Source: an uncultured Ilumatobacter sp. (GTDB lineage: Bacteria > Actinomycetota > Acidimicrobiia > Acidimicrobiales > Ilumatobacteraceae). From it: DNA of 64,000 nucleotides. The stretch spans positions 1 to 64,000 of the forward strand of contig CALFRK010000028.1 in NCBI GenBank assembly GCA_937919625.1, written 5' to 3'. A model generated the notes under the pieces. The model was not told the origin of the DNA, did no database searches, and was given only the letters and a program-made list of their open reading frames with translations. Shown here in pieces: positions 43,063-50,115 of this stretch (position 1 is the stretch's first letter; every line of letters begins with the position of its first letter). Position numbers and translations under genes: made by a program.

Positions 43063-43515
43063 ATGGAACGCATCACCTTGCTCTGCACCGACGGTTCGGA
43101 GTTGGCAATCGAGGCGCTGCGAGCGTCGCTCCCGCTCCTCGCACCGGCTGACCGAACCATCGTCGTCACGGTCGAATCGCCGATGGCGGTCGACACCACG
43201 ACTGGCACCGGCTTCCACGCCACCACCAGGGCAGACCTCGACGCCGAGGTCGAGACGAGCGGTGACGCACTCGCCCGCGACCACCTGATCGCCACGGTCG
43301 ACGCTCTCGGACTCGTCGACGTCGAGCTGATGGCCGTGGTCGGAGAACCCGGCGCCGCCATCTGCGACCTCGCCGAGCAATTGCCGGCGAGCGTTGTCGT
43401 CATCGGCACAAGCGGTCGGAGCGGGCTCCGACGCGCGGTGATGGGCTCCACGTCCGATCACGTGATCCGCCACGCCCCCTCCCCAGTGCTCGTCCAGGGC
43501 GTCGGCCACGGCTAG
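43063..43515 (+). CDS. universal stress protein (UspA family)
   Basis: This 150-residue UspA-fold protein begins ITLLCTDGSELAIEALRAS (family Asp-Gly-Ser) and ends with VVVIGTSGRSGLRRAVMGSTSDHVIRHAPSPVLVQG, containing the ATP-binding G-x2-G-x9-G-S/T pattern. It probably binds ATP and modulates stress or dormancy responses. ATG 43063 is preceded by GGAG. It is a free-standing gene within the accessory island. Confidence 0.9.
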   Translation: MERITLLCTDGSELAIEALRASLPLLAPADRTIVVTVESPMAVDTTTGTGFHATTRADLDAEVETSGDALARDHLIATVDALGLVDVELMAVVGEPGAAICDLAEQLPASVVVIGTSGRSGLRRAVMGSTSDHVIRHAPSPVLVQGVGHG

Positions 43516-43721
43516 ACACGAGATGCCGGCGAGGCCCGCTGGCGTTACGCCGCACACCTCTCGCCCAGGCGAGCCTGCCCTTCTTGGATCATCAACCTGT
43601 CACCTACCACCAGGTCGAGGACACCCTGTCCGGATGACGATCCGTCATGCGTTCACTTCGTTCGGGATGCGATCGGTGATTATGCGGTGCCCTGAAGTCG
43701 CCGCGACCTGACCGACTTCGC

Positions 43722-43752
43722 CCGAAACGCGCTCGCGGGCGAGCGGTTTCGG
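43722..43752. terminator. hairpin between the UspA gene and the Doc remnant
   Basis: CCGAAACGCGCTCGC pairs with GCGAGCGGTTTCGG, a 14-bp stem with one bulged base. It lies between genes that point towards each other. Confidence 0.55.
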
Positions 43753-43780
43753 TCAGTCATTACCGAGCGGCGAACTGGAC

Positions 43781-43975
43781 TCAGGTTCGGAAGGTGACCC
43801 GTTCGCGCAGCCAGGTCGCCAGCCACGTCTCGTCGACGTCGCGTGCGGCCACGGCGAGCATCGCTTCGACGGCGCCGTCGGTATCAGGTCGCTCGTCGTT
43901 CCACGATCCGTCATTGAGATCGACGAACAGCACGAGACGCGCCCACGCTGCTCGGCCCGTCGAATTGGCGATCTG
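43781..43975 (-). pseudogene. decayed Doc/Fic-type toxin fragment
   Basis: ANSTGRAAWARLVLFVDLND followed by DTDGAVEAMLAVAARDVDETWLATWLRERV resembles the end of Doc (death-on-curing) toxins: the [D/N]GN[K/G]R catalytic turn, the following helix with LDLNG and the final ..WLRER helix. The turn has become NSTGR, the upstream His is missing, and there is no N-terminal half, so it is inactive. It lies just next to resolvase fragment 3. Confidence 0.5.
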
Positions 43976-44113
43976 ACCACCGCACGAGCAGCTTCGCGGG
44001 GCGCTCGACAATCCAGCGCGCTACCGCCCGGACTCCCGCACGGCGATCGGTCCCTGGCCGGCGACTGCCGCCCATAACACAAGCGCCGTAACCAGCGGGT
44101 CGGCCGTCACGAG

Positions 44114-44173
44114 CCACTCGGGCGAAACCGAGAACAGTTCGCCGAGGTCGGAGATCGTGTAGTCGACGGTCCC
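44114..44173 (-). pseudogene. C-terminal fragment of a serine resolvase (copy 3)
   Basis: GTVDYTISDLGELFSVSPEW matches copies 1 and 2 (GEYTISDL.ELFSVSRP) over 17 residues, and the nucleotide match continues across about 50 bases. The frame then leaves the family. The right border of the accessory island is here. Confidence 0.65.
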
Positions 44174-44254
44174 TGTTGGTCCCTCAGTTGGTTCCCCACA
44201 TGAAGCCGACTCCGAGATGCGACTCCTGACCAGGCGTGCATCGGGGAGCCACGT

Positions 44255-44269
44255 TTGACAAACTGTCAA
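44255..44269. promoter_or_regulatory. palindrome at the start of the Fe-S/molybdenum dehydrogenase gene
   Basis: TTGACA-AAC-TGTCAA is a perfect 6+3+6 inverted repeat, ending 3 bases before the GTG at 44272. The left arm is also a consensus -35 hexamer. It may be an operator for the downstream gene. Confidence 0.5.
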
Positions 44270-44271
44270 GC

Positions 44272-46893
44272 GTGACCTCTCTAGATGACACCGACGCCTC
44301 TTCCGAGTCGATCGCGCCGACCACCTCGTTCACGCTGAATGGGCAACCGGTCGTCGTGCATCGTCAACACCCGCACCTGCTCGCCGCGCTGCGAGAAGAG
44401 CTCGATGTCACGTCTCCCAAGGACGGCTGTTCGCCGTCTGGGCAGTGTGGCTGTTGCACCGTGCTGATCGATGGCAAGGCCGTGGTGTCGTGTCAGCAGT
44501 CGCTCGAGAAGATCGAGGGCAGCGAGATCATCACACTCGAAGGCGTCCCAGAGGCTGAGCGCAAAGCGTTTGCCGACTCGTTCGCTGCGAACGGTGGCCT
44601 GCAATGCGGATTCTGCATTCCCGGCATCGTGATGCGCGCCAAAGCCCAGATCGACAAGAAGGGCGCAGGCCTCACGAAGCAGGGCATGGCGCCCCACCTC
44701 GGCGCTCACCTGTGCCGCTGCACGGGCTATGTGAAGATCCTCGACGCCATCGAGGCAGTCGCCCAAGGCACCGTTCATGTACCGGCACTGTCTGCTGAAA
44801 TCGGGGGTGGAGGCGCCAAGTACCAGGCTGCCGAGCTGACGCTCGGCGACCGCAACTATGTCGATGACATCCGGGTACCCGGCATGTTGCACGCCGCCCT
44901 ACGACTGACCGACCACGCCCGCGCCGACATCACCTCGATTGACACCTCGAAAGCCAAAGCAGCCGTAGGAGTTGTCGCCACGTTCACCGCCGCCGACATC
45001 GCCGGCGAGCTGCGGGTCGGCATCATCTACAAGGACTGGCCGGTGATGATCCCGATCGGTGGCACCACCTCGTGCCCCGGCGACGTGCTGGCGATCGTCG
45101 TCGCCGAAACCCGCGATCAAGCTCGGGCCGCAGCCGAGCTGGTCGATGTCGGCTACACGGTTCACAAGCCGAACACTGATCCAATCGCGGCACTCGCCCC
45201 CGGCAGTCCGCTGTCGGTGTGGGGCACCGAGTCGAACACATTGTCGGTCAGCGCTTACCAGAACGGCGGCGCCGTCGAACAGCTGCTCGACAACAGTGCC
45301 TTCACCGTCCGCGAAACCTTCACGACCCAGCGCATCGAGCACGCCTTCCTCGAACCCGAGTCGACACTTGCCGTGCCATCGGGCGATGGCGACGAGCGCA
45401 CGATGCACGTGTACTCGGGCGGCCAGGGCGTGTGGGACGACCGCGACGACATCGCCGCCGTGCTAGCCGTCGACACATCACGCGTCACGGTCGAGCTGGT
45501 GTCGAACGGCGGGGCGTTCGGCGGCAAAGAAGATATGAGCAACCAAGCTCACGCCTCGCTGGCGGCATGGCTGTTAGGTCGTCCAGTCAAGTGCACGTTG
45601 TCGCGCGAGGAGAGCTTCCGGATTCACGCCAAGCGTCATCCGATCACACTCGAGTACGCCGCCGGTTGCGATAGCGATGGGCATCTGACAGCGTTGAAGG
45701 TCAGGGCGATCGGTGACTCGGGCGCTTACGCCAGCGTCGGCATGAAGGTGCTCGAACGTGCTGCCGGTCACGCCTGCGGGCCGTACCGGTGGGACGCGAT
45801 CGATGTCGAGGCGACGGCCGTGCGCACCAACAATCTGGTGTGCGGCGCGTTCCGTGGGTTCGGTGCCAACCAAGCTCAGTTCGCTACGGAGGGCGTGCTC
45901 GACCGACTCGCCGAGCAGGTCGGCATCTCCGGGTGGGAAATTCGCAAGCGCAACGTGATCCATCCGGGCGACGCGTGGGGGCCTGGCCAGATCATGGACG
46001 CTGGTGCCGGTGGTGCCGAAGCCGTGCTCGACGAGATCAAGGGCGCCTACGACGAGGCCCGCGCCGCAGGCAAGGCGATCGGGCTCGGCCTCGGCCTGAA
46101 GAACTCGGGGCTCGGCAACGGCTTTCGCGAGGTGTGCGGTGCAGTGGTCCGGTTTGGCAGTGACACGGGGCGGGTCGAGGTCCGCCACGGTTTCACCGAG
46201 ATGGGCCAGGGCGTGCACACCGTGGCGCTCCAGGTGGCCGCCGAAGAGCTCGGCATCGACCCCAACCGCATCGATGTGATCGTCGACACCACCCGCCAGC
46301 TCGGCTTCGGCCAGACGACAGGGTCGCGGGGCACCCTGATGACCGCCGGTTCGGTGCGGAACGCGTGCAATGTCGCGCTCGCCGCCGGGTGTACTCCTGA
46401 TGTCGACCACACGGCCGAGTACGTCGTCGACTGGACCCAGAAGCTGGGCGACCCAAACGTCACCAATCCCACCATCCACTCGTGTTTCAGCTACGCCGCC
46501 CAACTGGCGATCGCCGACCCGGAGACCGGAAAGATCGAGAAGGTGATCGCCGTCCACGATGTCGGCAGGGCTATCAATCCGATGCTGGTCGAGGGCCAAA
46601 TCGAGGGCAGCGTGCACATGGGCCTCGGCTACGCCCTTACAGAAGACTTCCCAACCGACCCCGAGACCGGCTTCCCGACCAACCTGACCTTGCGCTCACT
46701 CGGCATTTTGCGGGCCAAGGATGTGCCGGAGATCGAGGTCCGAATCGTCGAGGTGCCGCAGCCGCGCTCACCGTATGGCGTCAAGGGTGTCGGTGAGATC
46801 GGGCTCGTGCCCACCGCGCCAGCCGTCGCTGCTGCGCTGCGCGAGGCAACCGGCGTCTGGCACACCAAACTCCCGATGAGGTCCGACGTCTAA
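44272..46893 (+). CDS. fused [2Fe-2S]/molybdopterin dehydrogenase, xanthine dehydrogenase family
   Basis: This 873-residue protein fuses a two-cluster ferredoxin domain (about 1-170: KDGCSPSGQCGCCTV...C and LQCGFCIPG...LCRCTGY) to a full molybdopterin domain. The latter has GGQGVWDDRDDIA, GGAFGGKEDMSNQAH, CGAFRGFGANQAQFATEG, TEMGQGVHTV and the catalytic-Glu motif GVKGVGEIGLVPTAPA near the C-terminus. The FAD domain is absent. Fused two-domain forms occur in so-called selenium-dependent xanthine dehydrogenases and aldehyde-oxidase relatives; the substrate is unknown, with purine a fair guess. The start is GTG 44272 or GTG 44236. It ends inside a perfect terminator palindrome. Confidence 0.9.
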   Translation: MTSLDDTDASSESIAPTTSFTLNGQPVVVHRQHPHLLAALREELDVTSPKDGCSPSGQCGCCTVLIDGKAVVSCQQSLEKIEGSEIITLEGVPEAERKAFADSFAANGGLQCGFCIPGIVMRAKAQIDKKGAGLTKQGMAPHLGAHLCRCTGYVKILDAIEAVAQGTVHVPALSAEIGGGGAKYQAAELTLGDRNYVDDIRVPGMLHAALRLTDHARADITSIDTSKAKAAVGVVATFTAADIAGELRVGIIYKDWPVMIPIGGTTSCPGDVLAIVVAETRDQARAAAELVDVGYTVHKPNTDPIAALAPGSPLSVWGTESNTLSVSAYQNGGAVEQLLDNSAFTVRETFTTQRIEHAFLEPESTLAVPSGDGDERTMHVYSGGQGVWDDRDDIAAVLAVDTSRVTVELVSNGGAFGGKEDMSNQAHASLAAWLLGRPVKCTLSREESFRIHAKRHPITLEYAAGCDSDGHLTALKVRAIGDSGAYASVGMKVLERAAGHACGPYRWDAIDVEATAVRTNNLVCGAFRGFGANQAQFATEGVLDRLAEQVGISGWEIRKRNVIHPGDAWGPGQIMDAGAGGAEAVLDEIKGAYDEARAAGKAIGLGLGLKNSGLGNGFREVCGAVVRFGSDTGRVEVRHGFTEMGQGVHTVALQVAAEELGIDPNRIDVIVDTTRQLGFGQTTGSRGTLMTAGSVRNACNVALAAGCTPDVDHTAEYVVDWTQKLGDPNVTNPTIHSCFSYAAQLAIADPETGKIEKVIAVHDVGRAINPMLVEGQIEGSVHMGLGYALTEDFPTDPETGFPTNLTLRSLGILRAKDVPEIEVRIVEVPQPRSPYGVKGVGEIGLVPTAPAVAAALREATGVWHTKLPMRSDV

Positions 46894-46953
46894 CCCGTTC
46901 TGGTCGCGAAACCGCCGCAACCGGCCAGCCGATTCGCGACCAGAACGGGTTAG
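46890..46953. terminator. bidirectional terminator with 21-bp perfect stem containing both stop codons
   Basis: CTAACCCGTTCTGGTCGCGAA and its exact reverse complement are separated by a 22-base loop. The TAA at 46891-46893 ends the dehydrogenase gene and the complementary TTA at 46950-46952 ends the convergent lipoprotein gene, so both stops form the base of the stem. Confidence 0.9.
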
Positions 46954-47897
46954 GGGTCGAACGGGTCGAGCGCTTGTAGCACCTCGTCGAGGTCGAACGA
47001 TGCTGGATCGAACGACGCCAGTGGACCGTTAGGGTCGCCGTACCACGGACGACCTGCACCCAGCTCATAGATCGCACCACACACGATCTCGGGAGCATTC
47101 ACCGTCCCCGCCACGTCGAACGTGAGCGTTCCGGGACCCGGTCCGCCGTCGCACCCTCCGAGCGGATCGAAGTCGTGAGCGAATGCCAGCACGTCGCCGG
47201 CCGCCAGATCGATAACGGCCAGACCATCGAAGTCGGTTCGTGGTCGGGTGGAGGCGGTGTTGCCGCCAACCTGGCTCAACTCGCCCAACACACACGCAGA
47301 GAACGACGCGTTGCGAACCAACACGAACCGGTCGACGTTTACCACCTCGAGATCGTCGCACGCCCGACCCGCGACGTCGTTCGGGAAAAAGGCGGTCAAA
47401 CGCCAGCCACAAGAAGCGACCGCGGAAGTCGGCACGACCACGACCTCACCGTGAACGTCGATCTCGGCGAGCGACACGATCGCCCGCTGGCGACACCCCT
47501 CGCCCGACTGACCCACTACCAGGTCGGCCCACCCGCCCGGTTCGAACCACACGTCGGGCTCGATTTCAGGGTCGATCAGCGGTGAGCCACCGATGTCGGA
47601 TTCGCACCATAGGTCGCCGACGTTGCGGACCCGAATCACGGCATCTACCGACTGGTCGCCGACGAGCACCTGCGCCGTCCAGAACTCGAGATCAGCCAGC
47701 GCACAAGGGTCCGGCGTGTCGGGGGCGGCAACCGTCGAGCCGGTGATCTGGCTCGGTGCCAGATCATCTGTCGGCCCCGTGTGCTCAGGCGACTCGACGA
47801 CGTCGGCAAGTGGCAGCGTGGCGACCGACACAGTGGAGCCATCGCCTCCGCAGGCGGCAATGACGAGCACTACGGCGGCTGCCCATCGCGATCTCAT
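46950..47897 (-). CDS. secreted lipoprotein of unknown function
   Basis: The 315-residue protein begins MRSRWAAAVVLVIAACGGDGS: signal peptide and lipobox IAAC (Cys16). The mature part has seven or more Cys residues (for example LWCESDIGG, GEGCRQRAIV, ASCGWRLTAF, CVLGELSQ), some followed by strands (VWFEPGGWADLVV), consistent with an extracellular disulfide-bonded beta protein, perhaps DUF4232-like. The frame is open to 48080, but ATG 47897 starts the signal peptide. Function unknown. Its stop is in the shared terminator. Confidence 0.78.
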   Translation of the reverse strand: MRSRWAAAVVLVIAACGGDGSTVSVATLPLADVVESPEHTGPTDDLAPSQITGSTVAAPDTPDPCALADLEFWTAQVLVGDQSVDAVIRVRNVGDLWCESDIGGSPLIDPEIEPDVWFEPGGWADLVVGQSGEGCRQRAIVSLAEIDVHGEVVVVPTSAVASCGWRLTAFFPNDVAGRACDDLEVVNVDRFVLVRNASFSACVLGELSQVGGNTASTRPRTDFDGLAVIDLAAGDVLAFAHDFDPLGGCDGGPGPGTLTFDVAGTVNAPEIVCGAIYELGAGRPWYGDPNGPLASFDPASFDLDEVLQALDPFDP

Positions 47898-47949
47898 CCG
47901 CCGAACCCTAGATCGACGCGACCCGCGGGCACGGAAGCCAAGACGCGAC

Positions 47950-47977
47950 AATGGGACCGCCGGAGCGGTCCCATTGC
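47950..47977 (-). terminator. hairpin terminator after the glycine-betaine binding protein gene
   Basis: CAATGGGACCG-CCGGAG-CGGTCCCATTG is a perfect 11-bp stem, 17 bases beyond the stop of the minus-strand opuAC-like gene. Confidence 0.75.
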
Positions 47978-47994
47978 ACGTCAGCGCTGGTTCG

Positions 47995-49032
47995 TCAGCT
48001 AAGCCAGGTCGACCACACGTCTTCGTGTGCGGCAACCCACTTGGCGGCGACATCGGCGGGGTCATCACCATCGATCTCAAACGCCGGCAGCATTTCGAGC
48101 TGATCGTCGGTCGTGATCGTGAAGGCCTGCAGGAAGGCGTAGACGTCGGGCGCCTTCTCCTCCAGCTGGCCCGAGGCGGCTTTGATCAGCACGTCCTCGG
48201 GATAGTCACATGCGTAGCCACCATCGGATGCTCCTGCCGAAGCATTGCATTCGTCGGTGACCGCCGGCAGTTCGACCTTGACCAGGTTGTATTTGGCAAC
48301 CGCCGCGGTTGGCGTCCACCAGTACATGACCACCGGCTCGCCTGCTGACGAGCGAGCATCGAGTTCGGCGATCGTGGCCGGCTCGGAGCCAGAGTACTGC
48401 ACCTCGAACGGCATGTTCAGGTTGGTGATGATCTGCTCGTCGAACTGGGAGTACGACGGATCTGTCGCCAGAAAGCGTCCGAGGTCACCCGACTCTGCGG
48501 TACCGAATAGCTCGGCTGCGGTGGGCATCACGAAGCCCTCCCACGTGGCCAGCTCCGGATTGGCGTCGAGCACGTACTGCGGCACGAACCAACCGATTCG
48601 GCCGACCGCACCGAGGTCACCGATGTGGGCGACCGTGCCGTCGTCGAAGTAGGCATTCTCGGCGTCGGTGATACCTGACGGCCAGATCTCGAGCACCGCA
48701 TCAAGGCTGCCGTCGGCCATTCCGGTGAACATCGCGTCGTTTTCGTTGACCTCGGTGATCTCCACTGGGTAGTGGAGATTGCTCTCGATGATGTTCTTGG
48801 CAACCTCGACGTTGAGGCGTGAGGCCGACCACGGGTTCACGATCAGCTTGATGGTGGGCTTCGACGAGTCGACACCCTCCATCGCTGGTTCGGCGGCCGG
48901 TTCGGCGGCCGGTTCGGCGGCCGGTTCGGCGGCCGGCTCGGCGGCCGGCTCGTTCGCTGCGTTGTCATCACTGCCGCATGCGGCGACACCGAGCGCGGCG
49001 ATTACCGCCAGTGCAATTACACGTTTCTTCAT
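47995..49032 (-). CDS. opuAC: glycine betaine/choline-type ABC transporter substrate-binding lipoprotein
   Basis: The 345-residue protein starts MKKRVIALAVIAALGVAACGSD (lipobox VAAC) and has an Ala-Glu-Pro repeat linker, then the OpuAC fold: PTIKLIVNPWSASRLNVEVAKNII, DAVLEIWPSG, VGRIGWFVPQYVLDANPEL, EPVVMYWWTPTAAVAKYNLVKVELP (aromatic residues for the quaternary-ammonium box) and a Cys pair. It binds a compatible solute outside and delivers it to the divergent ATPase/permease genes at 49087. AGGGGGAGAGC before the ATG is a strong ribosome binding site. A palindrome lies in the shared intergenic space. Confidence 0.9.
   Translation of the reverse strand: MKKRVIALAVIAALGVAACGSDDNAANEPAAEPAAEPAAEPAAEPAAEPAMEGVDSSKPTIKLIVNPWSASRLNVEVAKNIIESNLHYPVEITEVNENDAMFTGMADGSLDAVLEIWPSGITDAENAYFDDGTVAHIGDLGAVGRIGWFVPQYVLDANPELATWEGFVMPTAAELFGTAESGDLGRFLATDPSYSQFDEQIITNLNMPFEVQYSGSEPATIAELDARSSAGEPVVMYWWTPTAAVAKYNLVKVELPAVTDECNASAGASDGGYACDYPEDVLIKAASGQLEEKAPDVYAFLQAFTITTDDQLEMLPAFEIDGDDPADVAAKWVAAHEDVWSTWLS
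48887..48946. repeat. five tandem 12-bp units encoding (AAEP)n
   Basis: GGTTCGGCGGCC is repeated, with one T-to-C change in the fifth unit. On the minus strand it encodes the Ala-Glu-Pro linker between lipobox and binding domain. Copy-number variation by slippage is likely. Confidence 0.85.
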
Positions 49033-49046
49033 GCTCTCCCCCTCTG

Positions 49047-49061
49047 TCGGCCGATGGCCGA
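49047..49061. promoter_or_regulatory. palindrome between divergent transporter genes
   Basis: TCGGCC-GAT-GGCCGA is a perfect 6+3+6 inverted repeat in the 54-base gap between opuAC and the ATPase gene, placed to control both. No regulator gene is adjacent. Confidence 0.5.
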
Positions 49062-49086
49062 TCTCGTTTGGCGTACATTACCCGTG

Positions 49087-50115
49087 ATGAGCGTCGAAGC
49101 TGTTACATCGTCCTGTATTCGGGTCAGAGGGTTGTGGAAGGTGTTTGGCGCTCGACCCGACAGGGCAGTTCAAATGTCCGAAGCAGGTTCCAGCCGCGCA
49201 GAGGTGCTAGAAGCCACCGGATGCACGATCGGGGTCCGCGACGTCTCGTTCGATGTCAGGCTCGGCGAGACGTTCGTCGTGATGGGCCTTTCGGGCTCCG
49301 GCAAGTCGACGCTGGTGCGGTGTGTGGCCCGATTGAGCGACGTCACCAAGGGTCAGGTCACGCTAGACGGCGACGACCTAACCGCCATGGACGAGCGAAC
49401 GCTGCGAGAGGTGCGCCGCAAGAAGCTGTCGATGGTGTTCCAGCATTTCGGCCTGTTTCCGCACCGCAGCGTGATCGACAACGCTGCCTATGGGTTGGAG
49501 GTGCAGGGCATCTCGAAGAGTGCACGTCACGCCGAGGCGCAGCGCGTGCTCGAGTTGGTCGGGCTGGCTGGCTACGAGTACCACTACCCCCAGCAGCTGT
49601 CCGGCGGAATGCAACAGCGCGTCGGGTTGGCCAGGGCGCTGGCAATCGACCCTGAGGTGCTGTTTTTCGACGAACCGTTCTCGGCTCTCGACCCTCTGAT
49701 CCGGCGCGACATGCAGGACGAGCTGATCCGGTTACAAGGTGAGCTGCAGCGCACGATCGTGTTCATCACCCACGACTTCGCCGAGGCGATCAAGCTCGGC
49801 GACCGGATCGCGATCATGAAAGACGGCGTGTTCGATCAGATCGGCACCGCCGCCGAACTGATCACCAACCCGGCCACCGACTATGTGCGCGAATTCACTC
49901 AGGACATCCCGAAGACAAAGGTTCTCACCGCCGCTGACGTGATGGGGTCGGGCAACGGTGGCGGACGAACGGTGGGCGCCGATCAGTCGGTCGAGTCGTT
50001 GATCCCGATGATGCTCGACGACCCGGCGCCGCTCACCGTCGTCGACGCCACAGGCATGTCGCTCGGCGTGATCGATCGCAGCGCCGTCCTGGCGGTGCTG
50101 GACGGCGACTCGTGA
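49087..50115 (+). CDS. opuAA: glycine betaine-type ABC transporter ATP-binding protein
   Basis: This 342-residue ATPase has Walker A GLSGSGKST (residues 67-75), the Q-loop segment MVFQHFGLFPHRSV, signature LSGGMQQRVGLARAL, Walker B VLFFDEPFSALDP and switch FITHDFAEAIKLGDRIAIM, the order of ProV/OpuAA. The C-terminal 65 residues (TAADVMGSG...SVESLIPMML...MSLGVIDRSAVLAVL) are a CBS-like regulatory domain, as in osmosensing OpuAA. ATG 49087 is chosen because the family begins there. Its stop overlaps the permease start (GTGA). Confidence 0.92.
   Translation: MSVEAVTSSCIRVRGLWKVFGARPDRAVQMSEAGSSRAEVLEATGCTIGVRDVSFDVRLGETFVVMGLSGSGKSTLVRCVARLSDVTKGQVTLDGDDLTAMDERTLREVRRKKLSMVFQHFGLFPHRSVIDNAAYGLEVQGISKSARHAEAQRVLELVGLAGYEYHYPQQLSGGMQQRVGLARALAIDPEVLFFDEPFSALDPLIRRDMQDELIRLQGELQRTIVFITHDFAEAIKLGDRIAIMKDGVFDQIGTAAELITNPATDYVREFTQDIPKTKVLTAADVMGSGNGGGRTVGADQSVESLIPMMLDDPAPLTVVDATGMSLGVIDRSAVLAVLDGDS

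Noticed and set aside
33600..44200. A chromosomal integron with attC sites
   Set aside because: The small-gene content suggested it, but I found no integron integrase, and no pairs of GTTRRRY/RYYYAAC core sites at regular cassette borders by eye.
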